This document shows positions 8,576 through 18,574 of a DNA stretch of 25,710 nucleotides, piece by piece (positions within the stretch are counted from its first letter, which is position 1; each line of letters begins with the position of its first letter). Origin of the DNA: Chara braunii. Lineage: Eukaryota > Streptophyta > Charophyceae > Charales > Characeae. The notes beneath the pieces were generated by a model. That model was not told the DNA's origin, ran no database searches, and saw nothing but the letters and a program-made list of their open reading frames with translations. The stretch is from the NCBI GenBank assembly GCA_003427395.1, contig BFEA01000231.1, forward strand, positions 1,626,476-1,652,185, written 5' to 3'. A program made the translations under genes and the position numbers.

Positions 8576-8935
8576 TCACTCGAAATTCAGGTTCGCTCGT
8601 AATGCCACAAGAGCGGGAAGTCCAAAAAGAACGTCGTAGGTATTTACATCTAATACCACGACATCTCCCAGTGCATGCACCTTTCCCAATCGGAACGCGA
8701 CGTTGGTCATTCTTCCCATTGTTTTAATCTTTTCTTCGTCTGCCGAAACGAGCTGGTCCTTCTCTGTAAGCATGATCAGATTATTTTTCCTACCTGCCCT
8801 CTCTACTACTCGTAGTGAGATAGCCAAAACAACAGCTCCCGAATCAATGATTGCATTGTATGAATATTTCGATGTCGCATTCTGCAGATTTTCAGGGGAT
8901 GGGTTTAATCCGTAGGAAATGGTCGTCTTTCTGTA
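8576..8935 (-). pseudogene. Retropepsin-like aspartic protease domain of pol
   Basis: Processes the polyprotein. The catalytic signature IIDSGAVVLAIS is visible with DSGA encoded at 8845-8834. The second half shows VVVLDVNTYDVLFGLPALV, matching the usual YDVILG-type strand. The frame opens at 8935, just after a TAA, and has no ATG before the active site, so it needs a frameshift from gag (the two frames overlap at 8935-8892, pol being +1) or reflects an indel in this copy. It closes with TGA at 8576-8578 but continues in the same frame into the connector. Confidence 0.85.
8892..8935 (-). promoter_or_regulatory. Gag/pro frame overlap (+1), possible frameshift window
   Basis: The gag frame ends in TGA at 8892-8894 and the pro-pol frame opens after TAA at 8936-8938. 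In this 44-nt window a ribosome would have to move +1 to enter protease. +1 shifting is known at gag/pol junctions of Ty1 and Ty3 in yeast. I cannot point to a specific slippery codon pair here, and a simple one-base indel would look the same. Confidence 0.35.
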
Positions 8936-10589
8936 TTAATCCTACTCGTATCGGATCCGACGTGCCAGCCGTATTTCCATCTAGCATGGGGCTCTTAGCC
9001 TTTACATTCGTTGTTCGGGCGAGGGCGAATCGTTTCCGATTCGCCTTACAGTGCTGTAGCATTCGCTCATTAGCTTGTTCAGAGATCGAGAGTAGGTGGA
9101 CGATCGGAAGTGGAATCCGATGGTCCAAGGCTCTGATGATGTTGAGCACATCAATTTTCCCAGTGACGAAGGTGGGTCCTCTCGACTCCATTTCTCTTGG
9201 AGAGGGTCGCCACTCTGCCACTTCTTTCTGTTCTGGTGCCGGTCTGATCGTTCCGATCATTCCGAGCCCAGGATAACCAAGTGATACAGACTGATCTAAT
9301 GGAATGAGCTTAGCAGCCTCTTCCGTGGTTGCTGGCGCACTTCCTACACCTTCCATTTCTTCCATGAGAGCTCCTACCCGCCCAGGTCTGTTAGCGATGG
9401 GGGCCGCTGCCATGGGTGCGACCCCGACCCGTTGTTGGGGGGGCCGGTGGGGGCAGTCACGGGCCAGATGCCCTGGCTAATGGCATGCATAACAGACATT
9501 CAGATTGCTCGCGGCTCCCCCGAGAGCAGGCGTCGGGGCCAGCCCTTGTTGGATGGGAGGGGCACGCACCGCAATGGGCCGAATGTTTCTCATCATGGCT
9601 TCTAGCCGAGCGTTATGCTCTCGCTGTTCCTTTTTGCTTTCCTGGATTAGGCTAATTAACGTCTTGGTTAGCTCGAAAATAATTGTAGACTCATTTGTCC
9701 TTAATGGATTCTCAATCGGTGGCGGGGGCGCCGTCATTACAGGTGCTGGTGCCACAGGAACAGGGACACTCGTGATTACACTCGGGGCCGGTCGTTTAGG
9801 GGCTATATGTTCCATATAGGTGACAGGTCCTGACACAAACCCCATGTTTTCGAACTTGTTCTGCAATGCAGCCAGCTCAGCTCTTGCCCTTGCGAGTTCG
9901 GACGAATCCCCTTCCTTAGGATAGTTTTCTCCTTCCAAGAAGTTCGCCGCGAACTTTCGTTCCATCTCCTCTGCAATGACCATGATCTGTTGCAGTGTAT
10001 GATTGATGGGGGAAAACTGCTTTCGCAGCTTCGCCCTTATCGTTCGGCTGCGGAGTCCGTCTATGAGCAAATCTCTCCCTACTTGCTCACCCCGCTCAGT
10101 TTTCACAAACATTCGGTAAAACCGGTTTCGGTATTCTGCAATAGACTCGAGGGGGGTTTGCACTCGGTCCTCGATCATGTATAGCGCTTGCTCTGGATGA
10201 ACATAGTCAAATCGATTCAGAAAATCTCGCTTAAAGGTAGGGAGATCCACCCATACATAGACGTCTCCACCCAATCGAGTGGGAATATTTACCTGAGCTT
10301 TGTTATCGTCATACTGTTGTGCTCGGAGTGCCAGTGTGGCTAGCCATGCTCCAGCAAGATGATGTGCAGGATCAAACAGATAGAGATCAGGTGGCGTCAT
10401 GGGAGCCCGTACTCGTGGGGCGGGTTGATTAGGATTTGGTTGATTAGCATTCTGCTGCGGATTCGGATTCTGTGCATTAGCATTCATGTTGGCTGTCCGT
10501 CGATTAGCCAATCTACTTCGGGTGATGACGGGGTCGCGTCTATGCGCGTTCCGGGGTCGAGGTCGCCCTCGGTTAGCCAGATCGCCCAA
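8892..10589 (-). pseudogene. gag (capsid and zinc-knuckle protein), interrupted by one TAG
   Basis: Packages element RNA into particles. The frame opens at 10589 with TTG; the first ATG is at 10487 and is the likelier start in a eukaryote. After an Asn/Gln/Pro-rich N-terminus comes a gypsy-type capsid segment (FKRDFLNRFDYVHPEQ ... LESIAEYRNRFYRMF ... LLIDGLRSRTIRAKL), then Pro/Ala-rich sequence and a CCHC knuckle C-x2-C-x4-H-x4-C encoded at 9494-9453. A TAG (9477-9479) falls inside the knuckle. The frame then continues for ~194 further codons (to 8892) rich in Pro, Glu and Ala without a recognised domain. Only about 45 nt separate the primer site from the open frame. Confidence 0.88.
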
Positions 10590-10620
10590 TTAGCGTGCTA
10601 TTGATCCTGGCCACGTGTTG

Positions 10621-10633
10621 GGCTCCGATACCA
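10621..10633 (-). other. Primer binding site, initiator-Met tRNA type
   Basis: Minus-strand TGGTATCGGAGCC resembles the plant iMet-tRNA primer site TGGTATCAGAGCC, with one mismatch. It lies ten bases inside the proposed end of the 5' LTR and just upstream of gag, as expected for a minus-strand element. Confidence 0.75.
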
Positions 10634-10643
10634 ACCTCACGCC

Positions 10644-13027
10644 TGACACGACTTCCTGATTGGAGTAGGATGTGGGCCTGGAAGTGTGAAAAGGGGTGTG
10701 CCAAGGATTTTTGGGAAAGTGGGGGTGGAGTCCCAGGTCAGAACTGAGATCTCTTGTGGCAGGGTTTTTCGGGGGCACGAATGCATTTGGGCGGAGAGGG
10801 CGGACCGCCTCTGGTCATAAGGCAGATGGCATGCGCGGGTCACTCAAGGCCAGGCGAGCCACTGGTTCCGAGAATGGCGGTCCGCGTGAAGGTCCCTTCG
10901 GGGTGGGTGAGGTTCCGAAGAGTCGGACCGTCGATAGTTGCCACGTGGCGCCGACCGTCGCGTGTTTGAGTTAGGCCTCCGGGATCCCGGGGTCCTCTGA
11001 TCGTCGCGTCGTCGACAATTTCCGCAGGGTGTACTGGGCCAGTAGGGGGCTATGGCTTTCCACTGGACGACGCGGAGTTGGTGATATGGAAGAAGAAGAT
11101 GGAAGGGAGGGAAACTGGTAGTGATAACGACAAATCCGGGGTGGGTGAAGTAGTGGGTGTGGTCCAGAGTGGGGTAATCAGAGCACCGGAGGTCGATAGT
11201 GGTAGTGCAGTGAAACTCCCTAGGACACATTCGGTTCTCGATTAGGCAAGGGTATCTCTGTCGGAGGAGTTCGTTTATCCAAGGGGTGAAGTATTCTGGG
11301 TCGTACAATAATGACTCGGAGCTCTCTGAGCGTGTCATTATGTCATCGTAGAACTATGAGATGCCTAGGGGCAGGTCTGTGCTGACGGCGGTCACCGCGT
11401 GCGAGCACGTAAAGGCCACGCGACTCAGGTCGCGCTTACGCGTGTTCGTACGGGATGACTGCTCCGTCGCAGACCCGGGATGGCCACGTCCAATCATGCA
11501 ATGCGACCGATGGTCCTTTTTGGGAGTGACGATCGACGCACGTGGGTACGTGTGAATGCGCAACTCAGATCGCGTTTACACGTGTCCTCGCGCGGCGTTC
11601 GCTAGGCCAGACATCGATTGTCTAATCACCCCGTAATGCAAAATGCAACAACCACTGTGACAACTGCTCAATCAGAAAGATAGGCAAAAACGAGGACATG
11701 ATTACCGATTGCACAAAATTCCTATCCTACTCATGAGTGTATCAAAGGCAATAGACAAAGGTAGAGGCAAGGATCCGATAGGAAAACAAGCAACGAAACA
11801 TGGCATCCATACATCCATTCATTCAGCAACATACATACAAAGTGCATCTGAGATGGAGATCGCGAAGACAAATGTGAGCAAAAACCCAAGTCCAGATTCC
11901 GCAAAACAGAAACGGGCAAATCGCCCTGAGCCGAATCAAAATTTATATACGCGTCCATCAACCTCAACTCTCTCTTCCTCTCTCTCTCTCTATGATGCGG
12001 ACAATCCATCGTCACGCATCAACCCACGAAGCCCTCACCCCGCTTAGTCCTCCCGCACCCGTCAGGTTCGCCCACACCCACAGTCCGTCGTGGCCCGCGT
12101 CAACCCCGCGCATTTGGCACCAGCTCGTCGGGTCACCCGACTCCTGCTCTACTCACCTCTTACTTCGCTCGTGTGCCGACCCTCTCTGATCGCGCGACCC
12201 CGAGCTTCCAACAGCTTGGTAAGAGAGCTAACTAATCGCGTAGCCGGAATTTATAGCGTGCATGAGTGCGCGAAGAACACGGAATTACAAAGACTTAGAA
12301 GGAAGGTCAGAGGGGGAGGGATTGCCTACGTCTACATGGCCCGATCGCGGCGTGGGGGACGTAGTCGCTCTCCACGCATCGATCCGATCATGCAGCCCGC
12401 GGGGCTGCTCAGACACAGCAAGAGAAGACAAGAGCGGGAAAGACGAAGCGCAAGAAGAAAAGATACAGTTACAATGGCGCCCGCCCAAAATTACAGTTAC
12501 ACGCATGATAAAAGGCGCTGACTAAGAAAGTGCGTAAGCAAAAAGGCGCCGTGCGGCGAAAGAAAGTCCTAATTACAAAAATCCTAAATTCCTATCTAAA
12601 TGCAAAGAAGGCAAAAAACACAAAACTCCAAAAAGAAAGTCCGAAATTCCGAGAGCCATCGGGGCTCGACAAAATTCGAAAAAGACTTCAAAAAGAAAAT
12701 TCAAAAAGAACGAAGCAAATTCCCGCGCGATGTCCACGCCCAAATTCCAAAACTGAATCAAAAGAAATGACGTCAACAGTTATTAATCGCACGCCTGACA
12801 GCGCGCCAGCCCTTCAACCGACCAATCAATCAACCGATCAACCCAGTACTCACCCGGCCCTGAACCCAACCATCCGAAAAGAGACGACGGAAAAGACGAG
12901 GAAACGAGGGCACCGATGCAATTTCCTTCCAATCCCGATCTCCCGTAATTGGCCCAACCTTTCCAGGTTAGGACCCCTTATCGTAATCGCGTAGGAAATC
13001 GCGCGGTGCGGAAATCGGTTCGTCACA
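10644..13027 (-). repeat. 5' LTR (complete)
   Basis: Matches the left LTR from 10696 to 13027 with scattered substitutions and indels. In element sense it starts TGTGACGAACC at 13027, and the copies diverge right outside this point. The other end is placed at 10644, where the minus strand reads CGTGTCA followed ten bases later by the primer site. That gives TG...CA termini and 2384 bp. The exact inner end is an inference, because the left copy is truncated. It contains the second intact copy of the 164-codon frame (10844-11338). Confidence 0.9.
12249..12255 (-). promoter_or_regulatory. TATA-box candidate of the 5' LTR
   Basis: Minus-strand TATAAAT at the position equivalent to 1591-1597 of the other LTR. 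If used, transcription would start near 12220 and the RNA would have a long leader of about 1.6 kb before gag. Confidence 0.4.
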
Positions 13028-13236
13028 CGTCGACGTTTCCATTGCATATTCCCGAAACGGGAATGGACCTTCCCTCAAAAGCGGAAAGATTCATTCCCGT
13101 TTTGATTTTTTTGAAATGAGAGAGAGAGAGAGGCGCCGAGTTCGCTGCGGCCCTCCATGCAGGTCGCCCCCCTCCCCTCCTATCTCTCTCTCTCTCTCTT
13201 TCTCTCTTTCTCTCTCTCTCCCTCTCCCTCCCTCCC

Positions 13237-13269
13237 NNNNNNNNNNNNNNNNNNNNNNNNNNNNNNNNN
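13237..13269. other. Assembly gap (33 N)
   Basis: Run of N flanked by a CT-rich tract on the left and (GA)n on the right. Its true length is unknown. Frames translated through it are meaningless. Confidence 0.99.

Positions 13270-13328
<59 letters not shown>
13270..13328. repeat. (GA)n microsatellite
   Basis: About 29 uninterrupted GA units directly after the gap. A (CT)n tract at 13431-13466, followed by CCCT/CCTC repeats to about 13500, lies just beyond. Confidence 0.95.
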
Positions 13329-13331
<3 letters not shown>

Positions 13332-13428
13332 GCGCGCCGCACGGGGGGGCGCGCCGAACTCTCTCTCTCTTTTCGAGAAATGAAACGGGTCGCGGGAAGA
13401 TGCTTTCCCGTTTCATTTGGCGAAACGA

Positions 13429-13471
<43 letters not shown>

Positions 13472-13500
13472 CCTCCCTCCCTCCCTCCCTCTCTCCCTCC

Positions 13501-14140
13501 CGCGTGACTTTGTGTTTTACCTTTCGTTTGCTTTCTTTTTGAATTTTTGTGTCTGATTTTCTTGTCTTTCTTTCTTTGTTCTTGTGGGGTTGTGGTGTCG
13601 TACCGAAAGAAGCGGGGCCCGGTCTTCAAGCAGCGACCGGGCCTTCCCTTGGCCGACCCCCGAAGGTGTCGACGCGTTAACGGGGAAGGCCCGCGGCCGA
13701 TAGCTGGGCCAAGTACTGGTGGTTCAAGGTAGCACATGAGTCCTCGTACCGGGACATGTGTCAGGCGTTTTGGTTGTTATGCTTTGTTTGTTAGTGGGAG
13801 CCACCTACGACCTCGGAGAGATTTGCACAATGAAGTTTGGCATGGGTACAGAACGGGGTTTTCACCGCCGGAACAGTAAAAGTACAAGTTGAAAAATGGC
13901 CTTTGGCGCATGCCTAGAATCACGGTGATACAGCCTAAGCGTGGTAGATGGTGTATCTAGCAGAGGAAAATTAAACCTGTGCCTCGCATGGTGGGTGCCG
14001 GGGCTCGGCAGGCGCAGGCCCCGACGGTGGACCAAGGGGTGCCAGCAGTCCCCCCCCCTCTCCACTATTGCCCATACTTTCTTTCCTTTATTTTATTTTT
14101 AATTAGTTTATTTATTATTATTTGATTATTCTTCTAAAAG
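13501..14140. other. No gene recognised
   Basis: About 640 bases between the CT tract and the first tRNA-like repeat. GC-rich parts (13600-13740) are followed by mixed sequence and an AT-rich stretch at 14090-14130. Short frames exist but show no family resemblance. GGGCCCGGT occurs near 13615 and again at 14151, so the region may belong to the same degenerate repeat family as the tRNA-like units. Confidence 0.5.
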
Positions 14141-14275
14141 TCCCGTTTTGGGGCCCGGTTTCGATACCGGTTCTGTAATCTATAGTAGAACCAACGAGCC
14201 TAGCTCAGTTGGTACACCCATGAACTGTTGAAATGCAGACCTGAGTTCGAATTTTACTGGAAGTAAATGAGCGAA
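14141..14275 (+). repeat. tRNA-like (SINE-type) repeat, copy A
   Basis: Contains TAGCTCAGTTGG (14201-14212), a textbook pol III A box, and GAGTTCGAATTT (14243-14254), a B-box-like sequence. The bases between them (32) match tRNA spacing. The acceptor and T stems do not pair properly, so it is not a tRNA gene. A diverged copy in the opposite orientation lies at 15998-16118, and a partial one at 14755-14815. A T/A-rich tract precedes each copy. Confidence 0.55.
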
Positions 14276-14467
14276 ATACTACAAATTTGAATTACCTATG
14301 GCTGGTCAGTTCGGTGATGATATCCTAAGGCCATTGTCTTTATTACTATCCAAGTAAGAATGAACCTTGTGCCCAAATTTTGGCAGATTCATCGCCCTTG
14401 TATCAGGCGTTATTGCTTCATAGGCCAAAGGGCATCGACTTTACAACAGTTTGTGAGGTGTCGTACC

Positions 14468-14512
14468 AAATACCCTTACAAGGGTATTTGGCGTGTTTTT
14501 GCAAGTCACACC
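14468..14512. repeat. Left candidate terminal inverted repeat with near-palindrome
   Basis: Near-palindrome with arms AAATACCCTT and AAGGGTATTT, then GGCGTGTTTTTGCA. In reverse orientation the same near-palindrome, with a partly matching flank ending TTTTTGCA, occurs at 17145-17189. Together they could bound a 2.7-kb non-autonomous DNA transposon. No clear target duplication was found. Confidence 0.4.
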
Positions 14513-14754
14513 AGTGCAGCCTCGTCCACTTAATGGCACCCGTGCGGAGAGGAAGTTTAGGTCCTCGCCCGGGTGAGCGGCGCACGCAGGGTATCGACGG
14601 TGAGGTCCAACCATACGCGTGGCCTGGGTGTGCACAACGTCGCAGGCTAGCGGGATGTACGGCCCTCGTCTCCTTACTTTTTTTTTTTTTCCTCGCATTT
14701 ATTCTTATTTTTATTACTTTTACTATTATTATTCCCACTTTTATTTTTACAGAT

Positions 14755-14815
14755 GTCTTTGATCCGGTGGTCGGTTCTAAGGCCGACGTCAGGACCAACG
14801 GGCCTGACTCAGTTG
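14755..14815 (+). repeat. tRNA-like repeat, partial copy B
   Basis: GGACCAACGGGCCTGACTCA then GTTGCTAC parallels AACCAACGAGCCTAGCTCAGTTGGTAC of copy A. Similarity fades after about 30 bases. The preceding sequence is T-rich as in copy A. Confidence 0.35.
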
Positions 14816-15524
14816 CTACATCGTCGAGCACGAGCAGCCGTCACGACAAACGAGGACCTTAAGCAGGCGTTCCGGGTGGCGGGTCCGTTCGGGTTCTCCT
14901 GCATGTCTGGGATGCAAAATTCCTCTATCCTACCTACGTTGAAACACGGATCGAGGAGGTCAACGTGCATGAAGGTCGGTGGGTGCTTGGCCCACGGCGC
15001 AGGAGGAACCGTAGTGGTGGGGTCCATGGTCGTGACTTCCCTTGTTTCCCATTTGGGGAGTGTCGATAGCCTAAAACGGAAGGGAAATGGATAACATTAT
15101 GCGCAGGTCTGTAAGGCTGCAGCCCAAGGGTGTGGGTGTGCAGTTCGCCACTCACCATCTGGTGTGAGAGGCTTGAGTGTGAGCCTCCCCGTTGAGCCCC
15201 GACAACGGAGAACTGTGTCTTTGGCACAACGAGCCATGGCACTGTCGGGAGGCCCGCAACAACATTGGTTGCACCGGCTGCCCCCTTGGAACCCCTCTCC
15301 ACCTCGGCCTTCAAAGTTCTCATTTTAATATTTGCAACTACCACCAGGGTCTGCGTGGGGACCTGCGGGATGGTCGGGTAGATCTGGCTCGGTGGACCAG
15401 GGACATAAGGGCAGAGGCCCGCAGTAGCACCGTGCGAGTCACATGTCGGACTTGGGTATAGATTGGCGAAAAGGAGAACAGGTATTTCGTTAGACCCTGG
15501 CCGGATGCACACACAGGTGAATCC

Positions 15525-15585
<61 letters not shown>

Positions 15586-15997
15586 GTAGGGGCGCGTCCC
15601 GAGAGTATTAACCAAAGTGTTCTTGATGACAACGACCGGCGCATGGAACATTTGCATGGTGAACGACGAACACATCGGGAGCAGACCCCACACCGAGGTA
15701 CGTTCCCTCTTTCCCTCTTACTCACTTTGCATCTCCGTTCCTCTTTTCCTTCGTCAACCCTTTTATCATCCTCGCCTACTGGACCGCGTTGCGCAATCTC
15801 ACAAGCACTCTAACCCACGGACCGTACATACATGTAGAGGGATACTAAAAAGAAAAATGAAGTCGTTTCTTGATTTATACATATTCTCTCCGTCCTTGGT
15901 ATCATTCCAATTTCACCGGATGTCTCGAAGGACTACAGTCGCGTAACGGCCTTAAGCTATCGTCATCGGGCGGACTGAGACTAGACAGTGTCCCCGG
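14816..15997. other. No gene recognised
   Basis: Moderately GC-rich sequence with short frames only. It includes a small hairpin (GAGGCT ... AGCCTC, near 15168-15187) and a (CT)n microsatellite. The long minus-strand frame across 14934-15725 runs through the CT repeat and is not credible as a gene. Confidence 0.5.
15529..15581. repeat. (CT)n microsatellite
   Basis: About 26 CT units without interruption. Confidence 0.95.
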
Positions 15998-16118
15998 TCC
16001 TACTCACTCGGTGCCATAGTCCTAACTCAGGTTTGTACTTCAATAGTGCATGGGTGTATCCACTGAGGTTGGTCAGATGGTACCTACGCTGGTCCCGATA
16101 CGGGTACCGACTGCGCCC
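15998..16118 (-). repeat. tRNA-like repeat, inverted copy C
   Basis: The reverse strand reads CTCAGTGGATACACCCATGC, then ACTATTGAAG and ACCTGAGTT. This aligns with CTCAGTTGGTACACCCATGA / ACTGTTGAAA / ACCTGAGTT of copy A, with about 7 mismatches over the 44-base core. The B-box part is eroded. An A/T-rich tract (16120-16160) sits on the same relative side as in copy A. Confidence 0.5.
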
Positions 16119-17144
16119 CAAAAATAGGATGAAATAAATAAATAAGAATAAAAAATAAAAAGTCAGAAAATAGGAGAAGCGAGGAGGGGAGGGGAAGGAC
16201 CGTCGGAACCCTGCCCTCGGTCCTGCCTATCGGTCTTGCCCATCGGTCCCGCGATCGGACTACCTGGCAAAACTAAGGGGGATAGTCTTGTGGGACCCTC
16301 AACCCCTCAGTTCTCTGGCAAGACGCTCCTCCGCTCCTTCGTTGCCGACTGCTGGCCTCGATCCCCGAATCTTTGTAATATCAATCCAAAGTCATAACCA
16401 AAAGGGCTAGGCCCAAACTTGGATATAGTAGGCACAAACTTCCTTATAAAGGGTATCTGTGCCGCTCCAAGGCCTATTGGACAACATTAAAAGTCGTTTT
16501 TTGGCCCACCAGCCATGTCTATCGCTCCTACATACCCATCCCCGCTGCATGAAGGGGTCAGTTTCTCCTGTTGTTCTCGTGTAGGCAACAGCCGGCGTGC
16601 ATGCGACACAATGGCGCGACTGCAAAGACTCCACCTTTCTTAGTAGGTTACCTTTCCGAAAGGTCATACTTTTAATACCTAAGTGTCAGGAAAACCCCGA
16701 CTTTCCCACATACTACTACCCCTTACTTACGTCGGTCCTTCTTAGTGCTGCCCGCAACTTCTACCGTTGACCAACAATTATGGTTCGCCTAGGAAGTCAG
16801 GCATTTTGCACCTTACTGATCCTAGTGCTATAGTAAATAAGTCAAGTGGATCTGGTAGCTAAATCCTAACCCTGATCATCCAATGCCGGCTTCGAACGTG
16901 AATGTGCACTGTGTGCACTATTATAGTTTCCTCACTCTCTTGTTCTAGTTCGCGCTACTAGGTGCGGGCGCCGCTCTCATAAATGTAACATGGTGTCCAC
17001 CTAAGAACCCATTCGTGCCCTCGAAGTGCACGCCCACACACTCTTTAATCAGATCAGAAACGCGTGTCACTCCCAACCCTTAAGAGTTGGTTATGGTTAC
17101 ACAGAAACGAGACACCCTCTCGAATATCGTCGAAAACGCACCTC
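16119..17144. other. No gene recognised
   Basis: Holds a short tandem of CGGTC(C/T)-type units at about 16228-16258, and otherwise unremarkable sequence. The longest frame (86 codons, minus, 16407-16667) has no recognisable motif. Confidence 0.5.
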
Positions 17145-17189
17145 CTTTGAGATGCAAAAATGTGGCTAAATACCCTTGTAAGGGTATTC
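17145..17189. repeat. Right candidate terminal inverted repeat with near-palindrome
   Basis: Reverse-complement partner of 14468-14512. It shows AAATACCCTTGTAAGGGTAT at 17168-17187, and on the reverse strand the inner flank ends with TTTTTGCA as in the left copy. Confidence 0.4.
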
Positions 17190-17569
17190 CGACCGACAGC
17201 GCTATGGTAACTTTTTTTTTTTCATCATGCTTTTCATCTGCACTATGTTAAAAGATGACTTTTTATTCTTGTTCCGGACAATGAAAAGCAAATAGTACAT
17301 GCGCAGATGTACAATGGCCGATCCAAAACTTTTATGTTCTTCCAACAACCAGTAACAGTTAATGTATGTGCAGATTTGAACGGAAAAAAAAGTACAAAAG
17401 AGAAATAACATATATACAAGACAAAAGGTTTGTTCAGATGACTCACGGCACAAACTCCATTGTCATAAGAACATGTTGTCTTCGTATTTAAAAAAAGACG
17501 AATAAAACAAAAAAATCAAAAGGTTAATGGACGACGTCACTTAAATTAGAGAAACCAACAGTAAGGATC
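17190..17569. other. AT-rich stretch without a gene
   Basis: Short frames only, none with family features. Confidence 0.5.
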
Positions 17570-17720
<151 letters not shown>

Positions 17721-17848
17721 TTCAGACATTTGCAACAACAAAACACCTGCAAGAATGACCTCCTCGCGGAAACCCTATGGAAGGGATAGCACTTGCATCC
17801 GTGCTCGCAGAGCATCCCTCAAGGCGAGGGTGTCGGGGCCTGATCCAC

Positions 17849-18574
17849 ATTGGGGGACTGGGCTTGAGGGACGCTACGTCCCTAAGTCCACCATGCACTC
17901 GTTATCGTCAATATCCCGCTCCCTCTGAAGCCCCTTGTCAAAGTCGATCCCCGCCTTGATAAGTAAGTTGTGGTGGATGCGTACTACAACGAACGGTTGC
18001 AACATGTTATTCATATTCGTTTTGTGGTGGCGAAGGAATAGCCGCCACATGCATTTCGGTCTCCCAAACGCCCTCTCCACCACTCCCCTTATTGGGGGAC
18101 TGGGCTCGAGGGAGGGTACATCCCTAAGTCCACCATGCGCTCGTTACCGTCAACATCCCATTCCCTCAGAAGCCCCTTGTCAAAGTCGATCCCCGCCTTG
18201 ATAAGTAAGTTGTGGAGGATGCATACTACAACGAACGATTGCAACATGTTATTCATATTCGTTTTGTGGTGGCAAAGGAATAGTCGCCACATGTCTTTCA
18301 GCCTCCCAAATGCCCTCTCCACCACTCCTCTTATTTGGGAACTAGGCTCGAGGGAGGGTACATCCCTACGTCCACCATGCGCTCATTACTGTCGACATCC
18401 CGCTCCCTCAGAAACCCTTTGTCAAAGTCGATCCCCGCCTTGATAAGTAAGTTGTGGAGGATGCATACTGCAACAAACTGTTGCAGCATGTTATTCATAT
18501 TCGTTTTGTGGTAGTGAAGGAATAGCCGCCACATGCCTTTCAGCTTCCCAAACGCCCTCTCCACCACGCCCCTT
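17849..18574 (-). repeat. Three tandem 242-bp copies of a Harbinger transposase C-terminal segment
   Basis: Units start near 17849, 18091 and 18333; the first two spacings are both 242 bp. Each encodes on the minus strand a version of VERAFG(R/K)(L/P)K-MWRLFL-HKTNMNNMLQ-F-HNLLIKAGIDFDKG, the part of PIF/Harbinger transposase that holds the last acidic residue (ERAFG). Because 242 is not a multiple of three, each unit falls in a different frame, so this is duplication of a dead gene and not a repeated protein domain. Confidence 0.85.

Larger units (their letters stand above)
1..13027 (-). mobile_element. Ty3/gypsy LTR retrotransposon, nearly complete, with extra PHD-finger and 3' frames
   Basis: Two long direct repeats (1-2274 and 10644-13027) flank an 8.4-kb interior whose reading frames all run on the minus strand. 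Domain order is gag, protease, reverse transcriptase, RNase H, PHD-like finger, integrase, then two unknown frames. Integrase after RNase H is the Ty3/gypsy order. No chromodomain was seen at the integrase end; a GPY/F-like stretch is present. The primer site lies just inside the right LTR, which fixes the orientation. Gag and pro-pol carry seven in-frame stops and the two LTRs differ by several percent plus indels, so this copy is old and probably cannot move by itself. The outer end of the 3' LTR lies outside the window, so a target-site duplication cannot be tested. Confidence 0.95.
13056..13430. repeat. Imperfect inverted repeat centred on the assembly gap
   Basis: The left arm runs GAAACGGGAAT, CCTTCCC, CCCGTTTTGATTT, GAAATGAGAGAGAG, then GC-rich and CT-rich sequence. 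The right arm read in reverse gives GAAACGGGAAAG, TCTTCCC, CCCGTTTCATTT, CGAAAAGAGAGAGAG, GC-rich, then CT. A smaller hairpin (AATGAAACGGG / CCCGTTTCATT) lies at about 13379-13417 within the right arm. The CT tract left of the gap and GA tract right of it are complementary too. The gap may be a palindrome the assembler could not close. Confidence 0.55.

Noticed and set aside
13091-13737. Frames across the N gap and GA/CT tracts
   Set aside because: Translations of microsatellite and N; no coding evidence.
14194-14266. Functional tRNA gene
   Set aside because: The A and B boxes are present at correct spacing, but the acceptor and T stems do not pair, so it is a tRNA-derived relic.
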